From the NCBI RefSeq assembly GCF_000210295.1, contig NC_026742.1, positions 806,001 to 870,000 of the forward strand: a DNA stretch of 64,000 bases. The letters are read 5' to 3'. The notes under the pieces are model-generated. The model saw only the letters and a list, made by a program, of their open reading frames with translations, made no database searches and was not told the DNA's origin. This DNA comes from Trypanosoma brucei gambiense DAL972. Its lineage: Eukaryota > Euglenozoa > Kinetoplastea > Trypanosomatida > Trypanosomatidae. A program made the translations under genes and the position numbers. Shown here in pieces: positions 32,318-42,699 of the stretch (its first letter is position 1; the number at the start of each line of letters is the position of its first letter).

Positions 32318-33156
32318 GACTATGGTTTGATCAGCGAATTGCTGCAGGGGATGCGGCGGTGGTTGGCACGGGCTCGTGTTGCTGTCGCCTGAAACGTTCT
32401 CTGCGATGTCACCGCCGGTATGAGTTTGTTGTGGTCGGGATGCTCGGATGCCGATTTTTTGTGGGCTTTGAGAAAGAATGTTTTGATTCCCCACCGCTGG
32501 TAACCAGGGATGGGTGTCACGTCTAGTATCTGATTGTGGTAGGAAGTGGAACAATAGAAATGTAGGTTAGTGGTTTCCCAATCGGGCTGGTAACAGGCTC
32601 AAATTGTTTAAAAAAATCAGTTTGTGAGGTAGACTACCGGTGTGAATAGGGGAGTTCTTCCGCATTTGACTTCTTTGACTGCTTGCTGATCTTATGTTCT
32701 ACGTACCTTTTCCAAGAAACTGAAAGAGGGATCGGTGCCCTTACTATGCAGAAGAGGTATTGTTGGGCATCTGCTATTCGCCTTAGTGTTTGTGATTTTA
32801 TCATTTAAGGAATTGGTGCATTGCTCAGTAGCGCCTGAAGTGTGTGTGGGGATTAGTTGATACTGTAACGAAGAAAATCGTTTTTGTTATTTCGTGAGCA
32901 TTACAGCTTTTTATTTTTAAAGGTAGAAGTTCTTTTCAACCTCTTTGGAGTGCCGGATACAGTATGAATGACTACTAATTTAGGGTTGATTCCTGCGTTG
33001 CCTTCCTAACAAAATGCTTTCCAGCACTTCATCTACTGTTTCATTTGCTAGTAACTCTTTTTTGGTTTTTGTGACCCTGATTATTCATGAGGGAGATGAG
33101 GGGTAGTGAATTACGTGGTTGTGTTGCTGTGTTTAGGCAAATGTACGTGACTCGAG

Positions 33157-33486
<330 letters not shown>

Positions 33487-34991
33487 ATTGGTTTGTTGAA
33501 CTTAAGGGATTTTCAAAGTTTTGTTTAGAGATCTTTTTTTAGTTACTACGAAGATATTTAATTTTCCCAGTCCTTTACGGCTCATTTATAGATAAGATGC
33601 TTTGTGTAACTTCAGCTATATTTCTTTTGGACAGAATAAAAAATAGCTGCGCACATTCCACTCTTTCCCACAATATAAGGCACGTCACTTTTTATATTCG
33701 CACGATATGCCGTCTCTGTTTCCCAACACATGTGCTTAGTTTCACCGACTCAGCTGAACGCTACGGTTTGGTTTGGTTGTGCGTCCTACTTGGTTGTCAT
33801 CTCTTCCTGTTTTCGTTTATAACTAGGGAATACACAGAAGGATGGACTAGAACTCAAAACGCTTTGTGCCGTCCGTCAAATAGATAGATGCCTCTCGCAA
33901 CGCCCTAAGTTCTTGATGCCTTGTGAGAGGCCAATGAAGGTATTAACACAGAAACTTCAATGCAGGAACCAAGGGAAGAATGGAGATAAGTTGGTACTGG
34001 AGAGATGTTTTTCGTGTTGTCTTTTTGTTACCTTCGTCTGATGCGTTCACAGTGGTTTGGGTATTATTAATGGCGTACCCTGTAGCTTCTGGTATTTTTG
34101 GCTGCGTCAGTCGGCCAAAGTTTCAAGTTTTTTTTTTAAATATTTGGATACCAAACGGACAACGTAAGGTGGCTGGAGCATAAACAAAAACACTCTATTA
34201 TTCACAACGCTCTTTCTTTCGGTTTTCGAACCAACTGGAGGATAACGAATGCTGCACCGGTGACGCAGTGTCGCGGGCAATGCAATGGACCTAAAAAGCA
34301 CTGAGTACCAAGGTTACTAGCTGACCACTTGTTAGGGGTGTGGGTTCGTCTCCCATGTGGCACTTTCCTCTCCCGGGGAATGGCAGCACGTTAAAGGACT
34401 ACAAGTGCTGACCATTGAAAGTAAATGACACGAAGGCGAAATCAAACAGGATGCGGTAGCATCATCTCCATGTCCACGCACCATGAAATTTGGAGAAGCG
34501 ATGTAAAGTTGTATCATTCATTTATTGGCTCCAGCGCACGTGTCTTACATGTTGGATGCTTTGGTGTATGTTTCCCATGAGGTGACACATTCGTCGAGCT
34601 CACGGGACCTTTCGTGTTGTTTATACCACCAATCACCACAATAGGAAGAAAAAGCAATCATCTTCATGTGAACCAATGGCCGTGCGACTAAGTAAAAGCT
34701 TAGCCGTGTATGGAAGATGCCACCTTCATTTCTTGTCGTGTAGTGACAACATCAATGATTACTATATGTGTTCTGTTTCATCTTCCACCGCAATGATCGC
34801 TTTTACGATTCCCGCTTATGCAGGTGGATTGCATGTATGTTTTGATGAGGTGATGTTTGATCCTATTCGTTTCAATCACTTATGATCGCAGGTTCAAGAT
34901 GTTCGATACATTTGCCAATGGGAGATGACACAGCACCCTCTTCTATTGATCATTATGGTCCATAATTGGCGTGTATTCCCTTTCTTTTTCC

Positions 34992-35024
34992 CTTTCTTTT
35001 TTTTTTTGCAAAAAAAAAAGGAAG
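34992..35024. repeat. poly-T/poly-A inverted repeat
   Basis: An 11-T run, GC, then a 10-A run, flanked by CTTTC and GGAAG, form a long near-perfect hairpin or cruciform-capable sequence. Confidence 0.8.
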
Positions 35025-35909
35025 CTCATGTGAACTATGCAGCACCCACCGTCTCGTGGAGGGGCTCTAAATTCTATGTTCTTAGTAACAATCAATTCTT
35101 TGCCTTCCCCCAAGGTGTCGGTGAAAGGTTGACACCAGCTATCGTCTTTAGTGTGTTGTCCGCCACGGGAAATGCTGCAAGTGGAAGGTGTTATGCCATT
35201 TAGCTTGGACGACACCATTGGGTGATTTTCAGGTATGAAACTTACGACTCATTAGTCGTTACATGGAGTGTAAAACGGATGAATGTACCTGCCGTTTTGC
35301 CCCACACGGACCGTTGCAAAAGGCACAAGACACATGTTCGGCACTCCAGCAGTTTGAAATGGGGGTGACACTTCGGAAGACATGCCGTCCTCAGAGTTTT
35401 TTTTGTAGGAACGAATGGAGAGGTTTTGAGTGTTGGGAAAACACGGGATAGTCTTCGAAGGAGGAGTTACTGAAAGTCAGTAGGTGGTGGTGTGCCCTCT
35501 TGCTCTCAGCGCACTTTACCGATTCCAGTGTTAGGCAACATTATGGCAAGCCCTGATTATTGGAGCAATTCTGGGGAGGCTCGACCTGCGGGTGTCTCCT
35601 CGGAAGTTGCTATGCCAGTTATCACTTCCTCTGTAGAATATAATGTTTATGGTTATTGTTGGTCTATGGAACTATGTCTGTTGTTTGTATGGAGCATATG
35701 CTGGTCGCAACTTTTTTTTTGCTTTTGTGTGTGCGTGCGCGGATCACTGCTGTTGAATGTGCTCACCTTCATTTTCCCTACAGCAAACTGCTGATCCGAC
35801 ATCTGATTTTGTCTTTTCCCCCATCGAAAACATTTACATATCTGTCGGCATTTCTTTATAAATTAAATATTCGGCATAGTTTGCGCGTTTCGTATCCATT
35901 TGGTGAGTG

Positions 35910-36356
35910 ATGTCTCGAGTGTACGTTGGTAACATTGAAAAACGTGCAACAAAAAAGGAACTACTTGAGTTCCTGAAACCAATGGAGGAACATATCGAGG
36001 ACTCGTGGTTAGCTCGGCGACCTCCGGGGTTCGCCTTCATCACAATTGCTCCGTCTCGTGCGTGTGAATTCGTGGAGACTTTCAACGGAAAGGAGTTTCG
36101 TGGAAAGGCTCTTTTGGTTGAGCTGTCCACAATGTCGTCACAGCGGAAGGACGGAGAGAACCGCCGCCGCCGAAGCAGTGATAGCAGACGTGATAGTAGT
36201 CGACGCAGGAGGAGGTCTGGAAGCCGCTCAAGGCACAGTGATAGACGGCGCGACCGGAGTCGCAGCCGCAGTCACCGGCGGGACCATTCAAGAGACAGAA
36301 AGCGCCGTTGCCGCTCACGCAGCCGTAGTAGCTCTCAGGGGCCTTGTTCCCCGTGA
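35910..36356 (+). CDS. SR-family splicing factor (one RRM plus RS domain)
   Basis: A 148-residue protein. Residues about 1-74 form an RRM with RNP2 RVYVGNI and RNP1-like GFAFITI, preceded by the ARRPPG loop typical of SRSF3/SRSF7 proteins. Residues 76-148 are an RS domain with many SR/RS dipeptides. Such proteins bind exonic RNA and promote spliceosome assembly; in trypanosomes they act in trans-splicing and mRNA stability. It resembles the small T. brucei SR-related protein called RBSR1, but I cannot confirm identity, so no symbol is given. The start is the ATG at 35,910. It is the first gene of the right-hand block. Confidence 0.88.
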   Translation: MSRVYVGNIEKRATKKELLEFLKPMEEHIEDSWLARRPPGFAFITIAPSRACEFVETFNGKEFRGKALLVELSTMSSQRKDGENRRRRSSDSRRDSSRRRRRSGSRSRHSDRRRDRSRSRSHRRDHSRDRKRRCRSRSRSSSQGPCSP

Positions 36357-36700
36357 AATGTTGTACTTTCGGAAAAGCAATCCCAAAAGAAGTAACGATA
36401 CGTGGCGAGATCCCCCCATTTTTTTTTCGTTGAAGAGTACTAACCGTATCAGTAAAGTCATGAATGAAAGGTGCGTTGAAAATCCCTATTCTTCTTTGAG
36501 ACATTCTGAGTTACCCTACTCCACCTCTGGTTTAATCATCAAACGTTGGCGGCTTATCGGTGGTTTTGTGTACGGGATTTCCCAAACTTGGTTTTCTTTC
36601 TGCAGGGGAGTTCGTTCCCCTCATTGATATCCTATTTACAATTATATAACTTTGTCTTTCCCTACAGTGTTGTCTACTCTCAGAACAACTCTTGTTAAGA
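36357..36700. other. intergenic spacer
   Basis: 344 bp. A pyrimidine-rich stretch with CTACAG (about 36,662-36,667) precedes the next ATG and is the likely trans-splice acceptor. No gene is seen. Confidence 0.6.
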
Positions 36701-38656
36701 ATGGAAGGAAAAAATGAGAGAGACCAATACCAGGATTTGGCACTCCACTTGAGTTTCTCATCTGGTACAGAGTTGAGCGATTCATATGTAATGTCCTATA
36801 GGGGCAGCGATGGGTGTTTTGGCGATGCTGTGTTCAATGGTGCCGCACCCGCTCGGAACGTCCTCTTTGGGAACATTCCATGCAAACAAAGAGTGGAAAA
36901 GTTTAGTATTCAGGATAGCAGCTTAGCGAATCGGTGTAACATGCAGGTAAACTTAAAGCGTGACACACCCGTTCTTCAAGACCCTTCGGACACATTTGCA
37001 AGGATGAATCAAGTGATGCACCAAACTTTGAAGTATGTAAAGGAGGTGGAAAGTATTGATTTTAGTAGCAGTAACATAATAGATTTCAACGGTGAAATCA
37101 TGGAGGACCCAAGGAGAGTGTTTCTTTCGGTATGCACCAGTGTGTTTGCTAACTTCTCGTTCTGCTCTCAGTTAGATGTAGAAAAACTTCTGAGTTTTCT
37201 ATCAGATATTTTCGAGAACTATTCTGAAGACAATGCTTATCACAACGCGGTCCACGCGGCTGACTCGGTTCAAATGTTGTACCTCATATTGAGGGAGAAA
37301 CCTGCAATCCTGTTATTTACCAACGAGGAGATTCTTGTTTGCTTTTTGGCTACGCTTTGTTTGTCATTCATACACCCAGGTGTAACAGACGCGTTTCTGG
37401 CACGCATTGACCACCCGCTAACCCTTGTTTACGGTGACGTTACAACCCAGAGGTCAGCAAGCCTTACGGCCTTCCTCTACTTCCTTAATAGAGAGGAGAA
37501 CCGTTTCATAGATCTGTCCTCCAGCGCTGGCACTCGTCCCATTTCCCAATATTTGAGGGAGTTGTTGGTTGAAACGGTTCTGGCAACTGCTCCTCGATCC
37601 CGTAGGACGCTGCTGAGTGATCTTCAGGATGTGGCGGCGTCTAATGTGGTATCGGTGGATGACCTTAGGTTCCTGCTCTCAGCGATTGTGACTCTATCGG
37701 ATAGTGCGCTGGCATTGCGCCCGCGGGCACAATTTATCAGCTGGTCGCGGCTACTTTGTGCTGAGTGGCTGAGCGAGGCAACTCAAGAAGAGAGGAGAAG
37801 GATGGACCCACTCGTGCCGAACCTCCAAAAGCGAGTCGGTGAAGGTGGACTCACGATGGTATCGGATTACTGCCGGGTGTGGCTACGACCTGTGGCTGCT
37901 GCGACCCGTGCACTGGTTCCGCAGGACCTTTACGACAATTTGGAGCGAAACAGTGATGTCCCCACTTTTGGTGAAGTTGCAGCCTTCTCTGTGCCGGATG
38001 TTTCGGCTGATAAGCCATGGAGTGATGGAAGTTTATCTGTTTTTGAGATTCTTCGCAAGGTGACTATGCATGCAAAGTCTTTGGACCGAAAGGCCTCAAA
38101 GCGTGCCATTCTCAACGCAACATGTGGGCGTCTGGTATCGGCCCCCGCGTCGCAATTGTCATCACCGTTCCATGCACCTTCTGAACCGTCGATTTCGTGC
38201 TCTCCGGTGGAGAAATCGGTTTCTCATCCAAGCCGGTGTGAGCATTACTTCTCGTTTTTGCGGCTTTACGACACTTACGACAGAGAGGGCCGTCCCGCAA
38301 CCGAGTTTGCAGAGCAGCTAGTTTTTTTAGCGATGCAGCTGAATCCTGATTATGTTGGGCGTTACGCTCGCGAGGGCATAGATGCGTCTTCTAAGGAGGA
38401 CTGCAGCAAGATTGCGTCCCTTATTATCCAAAGTGAAGAGGCACCATCCACCGCGGAGGTGATAGCATCCCCATTGCGCGGGGCTGAGCAGACCGATGGC
38501 TTCATTTTGCGTTTGATGGAGATGTACACCGAACGCGACAGAAACAGAAATAATTGCTCCGTCCAGAATAGCCACACAAACCTTCAGTCGACTTCGAGGT
38601 GCCTCTTGCCTTGCTCCAACCCCGTATACGGGGGTATGGACCGTGGAAGAAAGTAG
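36701..38656 (+). CDS. degenerate cyclic-nucleotide phosphodiesterase-domain protein (probably catalytically dead)
   Basis: A 651-residue protein. Residues about 130-410 follow the class I PDE fold. The metal-site opening YHNAVHAAD (about 180) keeps the YHN-x-x-HA signature, and FLATLCLSFIHPGVTDAF (about 225) aligns with the HD-x-DHPG-x-N motif, but the leading His-Asp metal ligands are gone. The later H-x-A-D motif reads TLSD (about 333), keeping Asp but not His. The invariant nucleotide-binding Gln region reads VGEGGLTMV without Gln. I infer loss of hydrolysis and perhaps a structural or sensory role. Residues 1-110 and 430-651 are unassigned and partly disordered. The start is the first ATG after the splice acceptor; the frame is open slightly further upstream. 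Confidence 0.75.
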   Translation: MEGKNERDQYQDLALHLSFSSGTELSDSYVMSYRGSDGCFGDAVFNGAAPARNVLFGNIPCKQRVEKFSIQDSSLANRCNMQVNLKRDTPVLQDPSDTFARMNQVMHQTLKYVKEVESIDFSSSNIIDFNGEIMEDPRRVFLSVCTSVFANFSFCSQLDVEKLLSFLSDIFENYSEDNAYHNAVHAADSVQMLYLILREKPAILLFTNEEILVCFLATLCLSFIHPGVTDAFLARIDHPLTLVYGDVTTQRSASLTAFLYFLNREENRFIDLSSSAGTRPISQYLRELLVETVLATAPRSRRTLLSDLQDVAASNVVSVDDLRFLLSAIVTLSDSALALRPRAQFISWSRLLCAEWLSEATQEERRRMDPLVPNLQKRVGEGGLTMVSDYCRVWLRPVAAATRALVPQDLYDNLERNSDVPTFGEVAAFSVPDVSADKPWSDGSLSVFEILRKVTMHAKSLDRKASKRAILNATCGRLVSAPASQLSSPFHAPSEPSISCSPVEKSVSHPSRCEHYFSFLRLYDTYDREGRPATEFAEQLVFLAMQLNPDYVGRYAREGIDASSKEDCSKIASLIIQSEEAPSTAEVIASPLRGAEQTDGFILRLMEMYTERDRNRNNCSVQNSHTNLQSTSRCLLPCSNPVYGGMDRGRK

Positions 38657-39020
38657 CGGAGCGATTGCTTCCCCGTGTATGATATTTATGGAAGTGCTAT
38701 GTATACGATCGTAATTGTTGCGCGTGTAGGGAACTCTTCCCCCCTTTGCATTTTATATCTTTCAAACTTATTTGGTGAATCATCGTGCCAAGGTAACGGT
38801 GGTGATGAGACCACAGAATTTTCTCCTTTTATTCCTTTTCCCGATTTTTTCAACTGTTGGCCTTGTCGATTTCTGCGGTCACTTCCTTCCTGTTACCGTG
38901 TCTGGCAATGCGATCAGTGACTTCGACTGCTGGCTGTGTCTTTGCCCTTGGTTTAATTTGCATTTTCCTTCTTTCTCCTCCACTACCTTAATTACAACGG
39001 TATGGTATTTGCAGGGACTC
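38657..39020. other. intergenic spacer
   Basis: 364 bp. A strong pyrimidine tract (38,957-38,995) ends at the AG listed next. Nothing else is seen. Confidence 0.6.
38957..39014 (+). promoter_or_regulatory. trans-splice acceptor deciding the start of the 67-codon gene
   Basis: A C/T tract followed by TTTGCAG (AG at 39,013-39,014), 6 bp before the ATG at 39,021. It lies inside the longer open frame that begins at 38,772, so the upstream part cannot be in the mature mRNA if this site is used. Confidence 0.6.
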
Positions 39021-39224
39021 ATGGGCCCACGCATGGCCGGTTTTCTGTTAGGTTCGGTTGCTGCTGCATCGGTGGCGGCTTTCCTCGTGCAGTACGACGT
39101 ACTTCGTAGAAAGGACATAACAGAGAGGGAGATTGATGATATGGAAACCCAAGCTGCGCTGGTTAAGGATCGTTTTTACCGGGTGCAGAGCAGGTTATTG
39201 GAATGTCAGGGAGGTGATGAATAA
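39021..39224 (+). CDS. small single-pass membrane protein
   Basis: A 67-residue protein beginning MGPRMAGFLLGSVAAASVAAF. A Gly/Ala-rich hydrophobic segment spans residues about 6-22; a charged, helical C-terminal tail (EREIDDMETQAALVKDRF) could form a coiled coil. Small proteins of this design are common among mitochondrial inner-membrane complex subunits, but no family is recognised. The start is chosen from the splice acceptor 6 bp upstream; the open frame extends to 38,772 but that part is low-quality, Phe/Cys-rich and pyrimidine-derived. Confidence 0.6.
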   Translation: MGPRMAGFLLGSVAAASVAAFLVQYDVLRRKDITEREIDDMETQAALVKDRFYRVQSRLLECQGGDE

Positions 39225-40231
39225 TGTTCTCTCCATTTTTGATGGGTGTCATAAACGGTTTAAGGAAGGAAAGAGTTTATTTTTATGGAGAGTGTGAAAT
39301 GAGGAGGTGGTAGAAGAGGGAAAGATAATGCTGGAAACGGAAGTTTTAGCATCTTCTCTTGCCCTTCCTCTCGTTATTTTGGTGGGACCCCCTTTTCTCA
39401 CATGCCGACGGTGAATAGTGCTGTAAGAGGACTTCCGGGACCTCTTCCCTTTCGGGATGAGTACGTCACTGCGTATCGTTAGATGTTTCACCGACGTATA
39501 ATCCCCCCTTCCTTGATGTCCACTGCAAAAAGCATTGAGGAGAGAAAAAAATGTGGCGACCGAAACACGGTTCCATTTTTTAAAAATGCCAGATTTCAAC
39601 ACAAATGATTCGGGCGCCACTGCCTGTTCAGCCATTCCCAAAGGGGTCCGAAAGTTTTTCTTTGTTGTTTTTACCGTGAGTGTTGCACACTATGAGGTGT
39701 TTAAGGTATTGCAGTGTTGCTTTAGTGGAATCAGAGGTTGCTGGTGAGCCGGTGTTGGTGTTGAACTGCCACGGAGAGTCTTTTCCTATAGTGCTTGTGG
39801 ATTAGTTCGTGCGGGAAGAAGGGGACGTACGTACAGGGTGTGAAGCAAAATTGGTCACGTAGGTTGGCGTGTTACCTTGTTACACTCTGAATGCTAAAAC
39901 GGTGCTTCCGCCGCCACACCGGGCTCCAAAGACAAAAGTGTGCTGCCGTTTATAAAGGTTGAAGTGATGTACTACTATACGAGGGGGGTGCCTAGCTTTG
40001 TTGGAGTGGAGTGTGTGGTGATAACGAACCCACTGTTGTAGCATTTTATGGGGGTGCCAGAAGGTGCCATTTTTTAAAAGTGACGTTGTGCATTGCACTG
40101 AACGTGGAGCGAGTTACATCCTTTCCATACGATACACTTTCCGCTTTTATTCTCCACGCTTCTTTTTTTTTTTTTGTCCATACGCGTTTTTTTTAATTAT
40201 TTGTGTAGGAATCAGGGAAAGTGGCTTCCCC
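39225..40231. other. intergenic region
   Basis: About 1 kb. A 53-codon frame at 39,586-39,747 (MPDFNTNDSG, one hydrophobic stretch) is too weak to call. A long T-run (40,163-40,194) just before the rhodanese-like gene is its splicing pyrimidine tract. Confidence 0.55.
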
Positions 40232-40720
40232 ATGGCTCAGTGGGTTCCTAAAACGGCGTGGAAGGTATCCAACCTCAACAAGCGCTATGGGCCTGGATAT
40301 ATTACATCTGGGTTTTCAAGTGAAAACACGCTTGGTTATACGCATATGGTGCATGACTCCCACAAACTACGCGAGAAGCTTTCCAGCAGGAAAGGCATTT
40401 TCGTTATCGATGTACGTGACCCTGGGGAAAGAAAGCTGAACCCCGTTCCGCGTAGCGTTGCTTTACACCACCACGATCTGCTCTCAGGGGCATCGTGTCC
40501 CATTCTTCCACAGCAAAAAAGTGCTGCAGAGCTTTTCGTTTTGGCCAGTAACGAGAGCCGCGGATTAAATAGCGCGGCGGCTCTCCGTCGCTGGGGATAT
40601 GACAGTGTTGTTCAGGTCGACTACAATACCTTGGTTGAGGCTGGTTATGTTTCTCGGTGTGACTATGCGACGGCAGGCACGAAGGACAGTGCTGAGCAAG
40701 CGGTTTCCGGTGAAGACTAA
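40232..40720 (+). CDS. rhodanese-like domain protein lacking the active-site Cys
   Basis: A 162-residue protein. Residues about 45-145 have the rhodanese order: a leading helix, strand FVIDVRDPGE (about 58) equivalent to the DVRE motif, a hydrophobic turn, then ELFVLASNESRGLNSAAALRRWGY, where active rhodaneses have a C-x-x-G-x-R-S loop. The Cys is replaced (SNESRG), so sulfur transfer is unlikely and a binding or structural role is inferred. The start is the first ATG after the T-rich tract and AG at about 40,208; upstream residues of the open frame are Phe-rich translation of that tract. There is no clear targeting peptide. Confidence 0.75.
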   Translation: MAQWVPKTAWKVSNLNKRYGPGYITSGFSSENTLGYTHMVHDSHKLREKLSSRKGIFVIDVRDPGERKLNPVPRSVALHHHDLLSGASCPILPQQKSAAELFVLASNESRGLNSAAALRRWGYDSVVQVDYNTLVEAGYVSRCDYATAGTKDSAEQAVSGED

Positions 40721-40893
40721 TTTTTGTTGGAGGGTAGGTACGCGACCTCTTCACCGTATTTATTAACTTTAATCTTTTAAAAACTGTTTGGCGTATTTTT
40801 TGTTCACTTACCCACCTTCTTCCCTCATTAGGTGAGAGTGCGTACACTGCAGTGAAGCAATTTTTTTTCATAGGTAGGACACGAACGAATCTT
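40721..40893 (+). promoter_or_regulatory. spacer with trans-splice acceptor
   Basis: A T8 run followed by CATAG (AG at 40,872-40,873) lies 20 bp before the ATG at 40,894. This rules out the in-frame GTG at 40,852 as a start. Confidence 0.6.
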
Positions 40894-41982
40894 ATGACAC
40901 CAACAGTAACCCCTCTACAGTTACCTAAGAGGGAGGGAGTGAAGCCCTTTCCCGATGCACCGTTAGGAGGAGCGGCCGTAGAGCCGCATGCACTGCCTCC
41001 AAAGCCAAGAACCCGGGCTTCCAGCGTAAACGATGGGAGGAAAAAGACAACCAGCTACCCTTCGTACATGAATCCACTGAAGCTCCCCACGAAAGCTATC
41101 GTCTGGACAAACAAGCCCCCAGTTAAGCCCAACAAAATTTCCGTGTCACTTGAAAACTTTGAAGATGCTCCGAGAATCAAAGGTGTTTTTAACAGTCCTC
41201 GAAGCCTCAAGGCGTGTGAGATCGCGGTCGTTGATCCACGCAACCTGCTAAAGCGCCCTCTCTCTCACTTTGAGGGAAAGGGTGTCCCCGAAACCCTTGC
41301 GCAGATGCGGCACACATACTACGAAAACAGAAGGAAAACTAAATTGGAGGAAGTGCGCCGGATTCGTGACGGACTACCTGTTGAGGTTCCTCAGGAAAAA
41401 GAGGATGAACAAACTAACGTCAATGGGCGAACCCCCTCAGTCAATAATGGTCATCGGGCCCCACTACTAAGGGAGAGAAGTCCCCCACCAATGGTCCGCC
41501 AGAGAACGCCTATGCGTCGCTCTACGTCCTTTGGTTTCTGTTCTCGCAGCAGCAGCAGCGCTCCATATAAGGTTGGAGGGGAGAAACCTTATCCTCCCTC
41601 ACGAAGAACCACGTTGCACGGCGCTGATGGGCGTTCCCCGTCAGTGGGCGCCCTGAAGGTTCTGAATCGCGCGATGAGTGAGAACCGTTCCCTCTCCGCC
41701 GCGGATTACGACATGCTAAGGCGCATTGAGGAGCGTGAGGAAAGAGCAAACGAGGCCAGGCAACGTGCGGAGGAAATGGAGGCGGCCCGTGAAAGGGAGT
41801 TGCTAGAGAGAGGGCTCCGGAAAGAACTTCACGGAATCAATAAGCTCATCGAGAGGGAAAACGAGAGGATCAGCGCCGTGCAGATGCGCCGGCAGAAACT
41901 GGAAATGCGGTTGCAGCAAGCGCGTGAGCGCCAGAAGCGGAGCGAAGAGGAACGTCTCGGCCAGTGGAACGCTAAGCGCTAG
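40894..41982 (+). CDS. hypothetical coiled-coil protein
   Basis: A 362-residue basic protein. Residues 1-95 are Pro/Lys-rich and probably disordered. A middle part contains short conserved-looking motifs (SVSLENFEDAPRIKG, LSHFEGKGVPETLAQM), followed by a Pro/Arg/Ser-rich linker. Residues about 265-362 form one long charged coiled coil rich in Glu and Arg, ending in EERLGQWNAKR. The layout recalls cytoskeletal or flagellum-associated trypanosome proteins, but no named domain is visible. The start follows the acceptor at 40,872. Confidence 0.75.
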   Translation: MTPTVTPLQLPKREGVKPFPDAPLGGAAVEPHALPPKPRTRASSVNDGRKKTTSYPSYMNPLKLPTKAIVWTNKPPVKPNKISVSLENFEDAPRIKGVFNSPRSLKACEIAVVDPRNLLKRPLSHFEGKGVPETLAQMRHTYYENRRKTKLEEVRRIRDGLPVEVPQEKEDEQTNVNGRTPSVNNGHRAPLLRERSPPPMVRQRTPMRRSTSFGFCSRSSSSAPYKVGGEKPYPPSRRTTLHGADGRSPSVGALKVLNRAMSENRSLSAADYDMLRRIEEREERANEARQRAEEMEAARERELLERGLRKELHGINKLIERENERISAVQMRRQKLEMRLQQARERQKRSEEERLGQWNAKR

Positions 41983-42699
41983 TGCCTTTGTGGAACAGAA
42001 ATTTTGTTGCAAAAGGGAAGGAAAGAAAGTGGTAGCAGTTAAGGGATTGGGGAGGAGAGACTGTAGCTGATTAGTTATAAAAATATGATGAGAAAAATAA
42101 ATAAACGTGCATATGTAGTTTTCCTTTCTTTGTTCCACTTTGCCCCATTTGTTGTGGTATTTTTAGCGCGCACTTTAGCGTCTGTTGTTCCTAACGTTGT
42201 CACTAGCTCGCTCCATATTCGTGTTCACGAGTATGTTGCCTTTCATTCGTGCATGACGAGCAAGCAAATTAGTTGCCAATAAGTGATGTGGTGCCGAATG
42301 TACAAAGCCCCCTAAGAAAAAGGGCACCAAAGGATAAAAACAAGAGGGGAGGAGAAGGGGCAAAGTGTGGATGGCTGATTTTATTGTACGATTTTCCCTT
42401 TTTTTTATTTTTTCCTGCCTTATAATCCTAGGGCATAACGCCAGCGGAGTAATTTTGATACATCGGTACACTTCTATACACGTGCGTACGCACATACAGG
42501 GAAAGAGGGGTGAGGGCGTTATGAGAGGCTGGAAGGATAGGGATAGTCACGCTACCACTGCGTGCATTTGTTATGTGCTTTGGCCGTTTTTCCCCAAGTC
42601 CTTTGACGTACGAACCCTGACCCCTCTTTTCTCTTTTACCTTTTTACCCTCATTTACACTTTTTTTTTGCTTCAAAAATGAGTACCACCCTTTAGAGCA
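41983..42699. other. intergenic spacer
   Basis: 717 bp. A strong T/C tract at 42,626-42,670 and AG sites up to 42,695 precede TOP1S. Nothing else is seen. Confidence 0.6.

Noticed and set aside
34330..34385. tRNA-like B box (GGGTTCGTCTCCC) at about 34,347
   Set aside because: A TTCGTCT loop can close on a GTGGG/CCCAT stem, but no matching acceptor stem or correctly spaced A box exists, so no tRNA folds. A tRNA-derived short element remains conceivable but unsupported.
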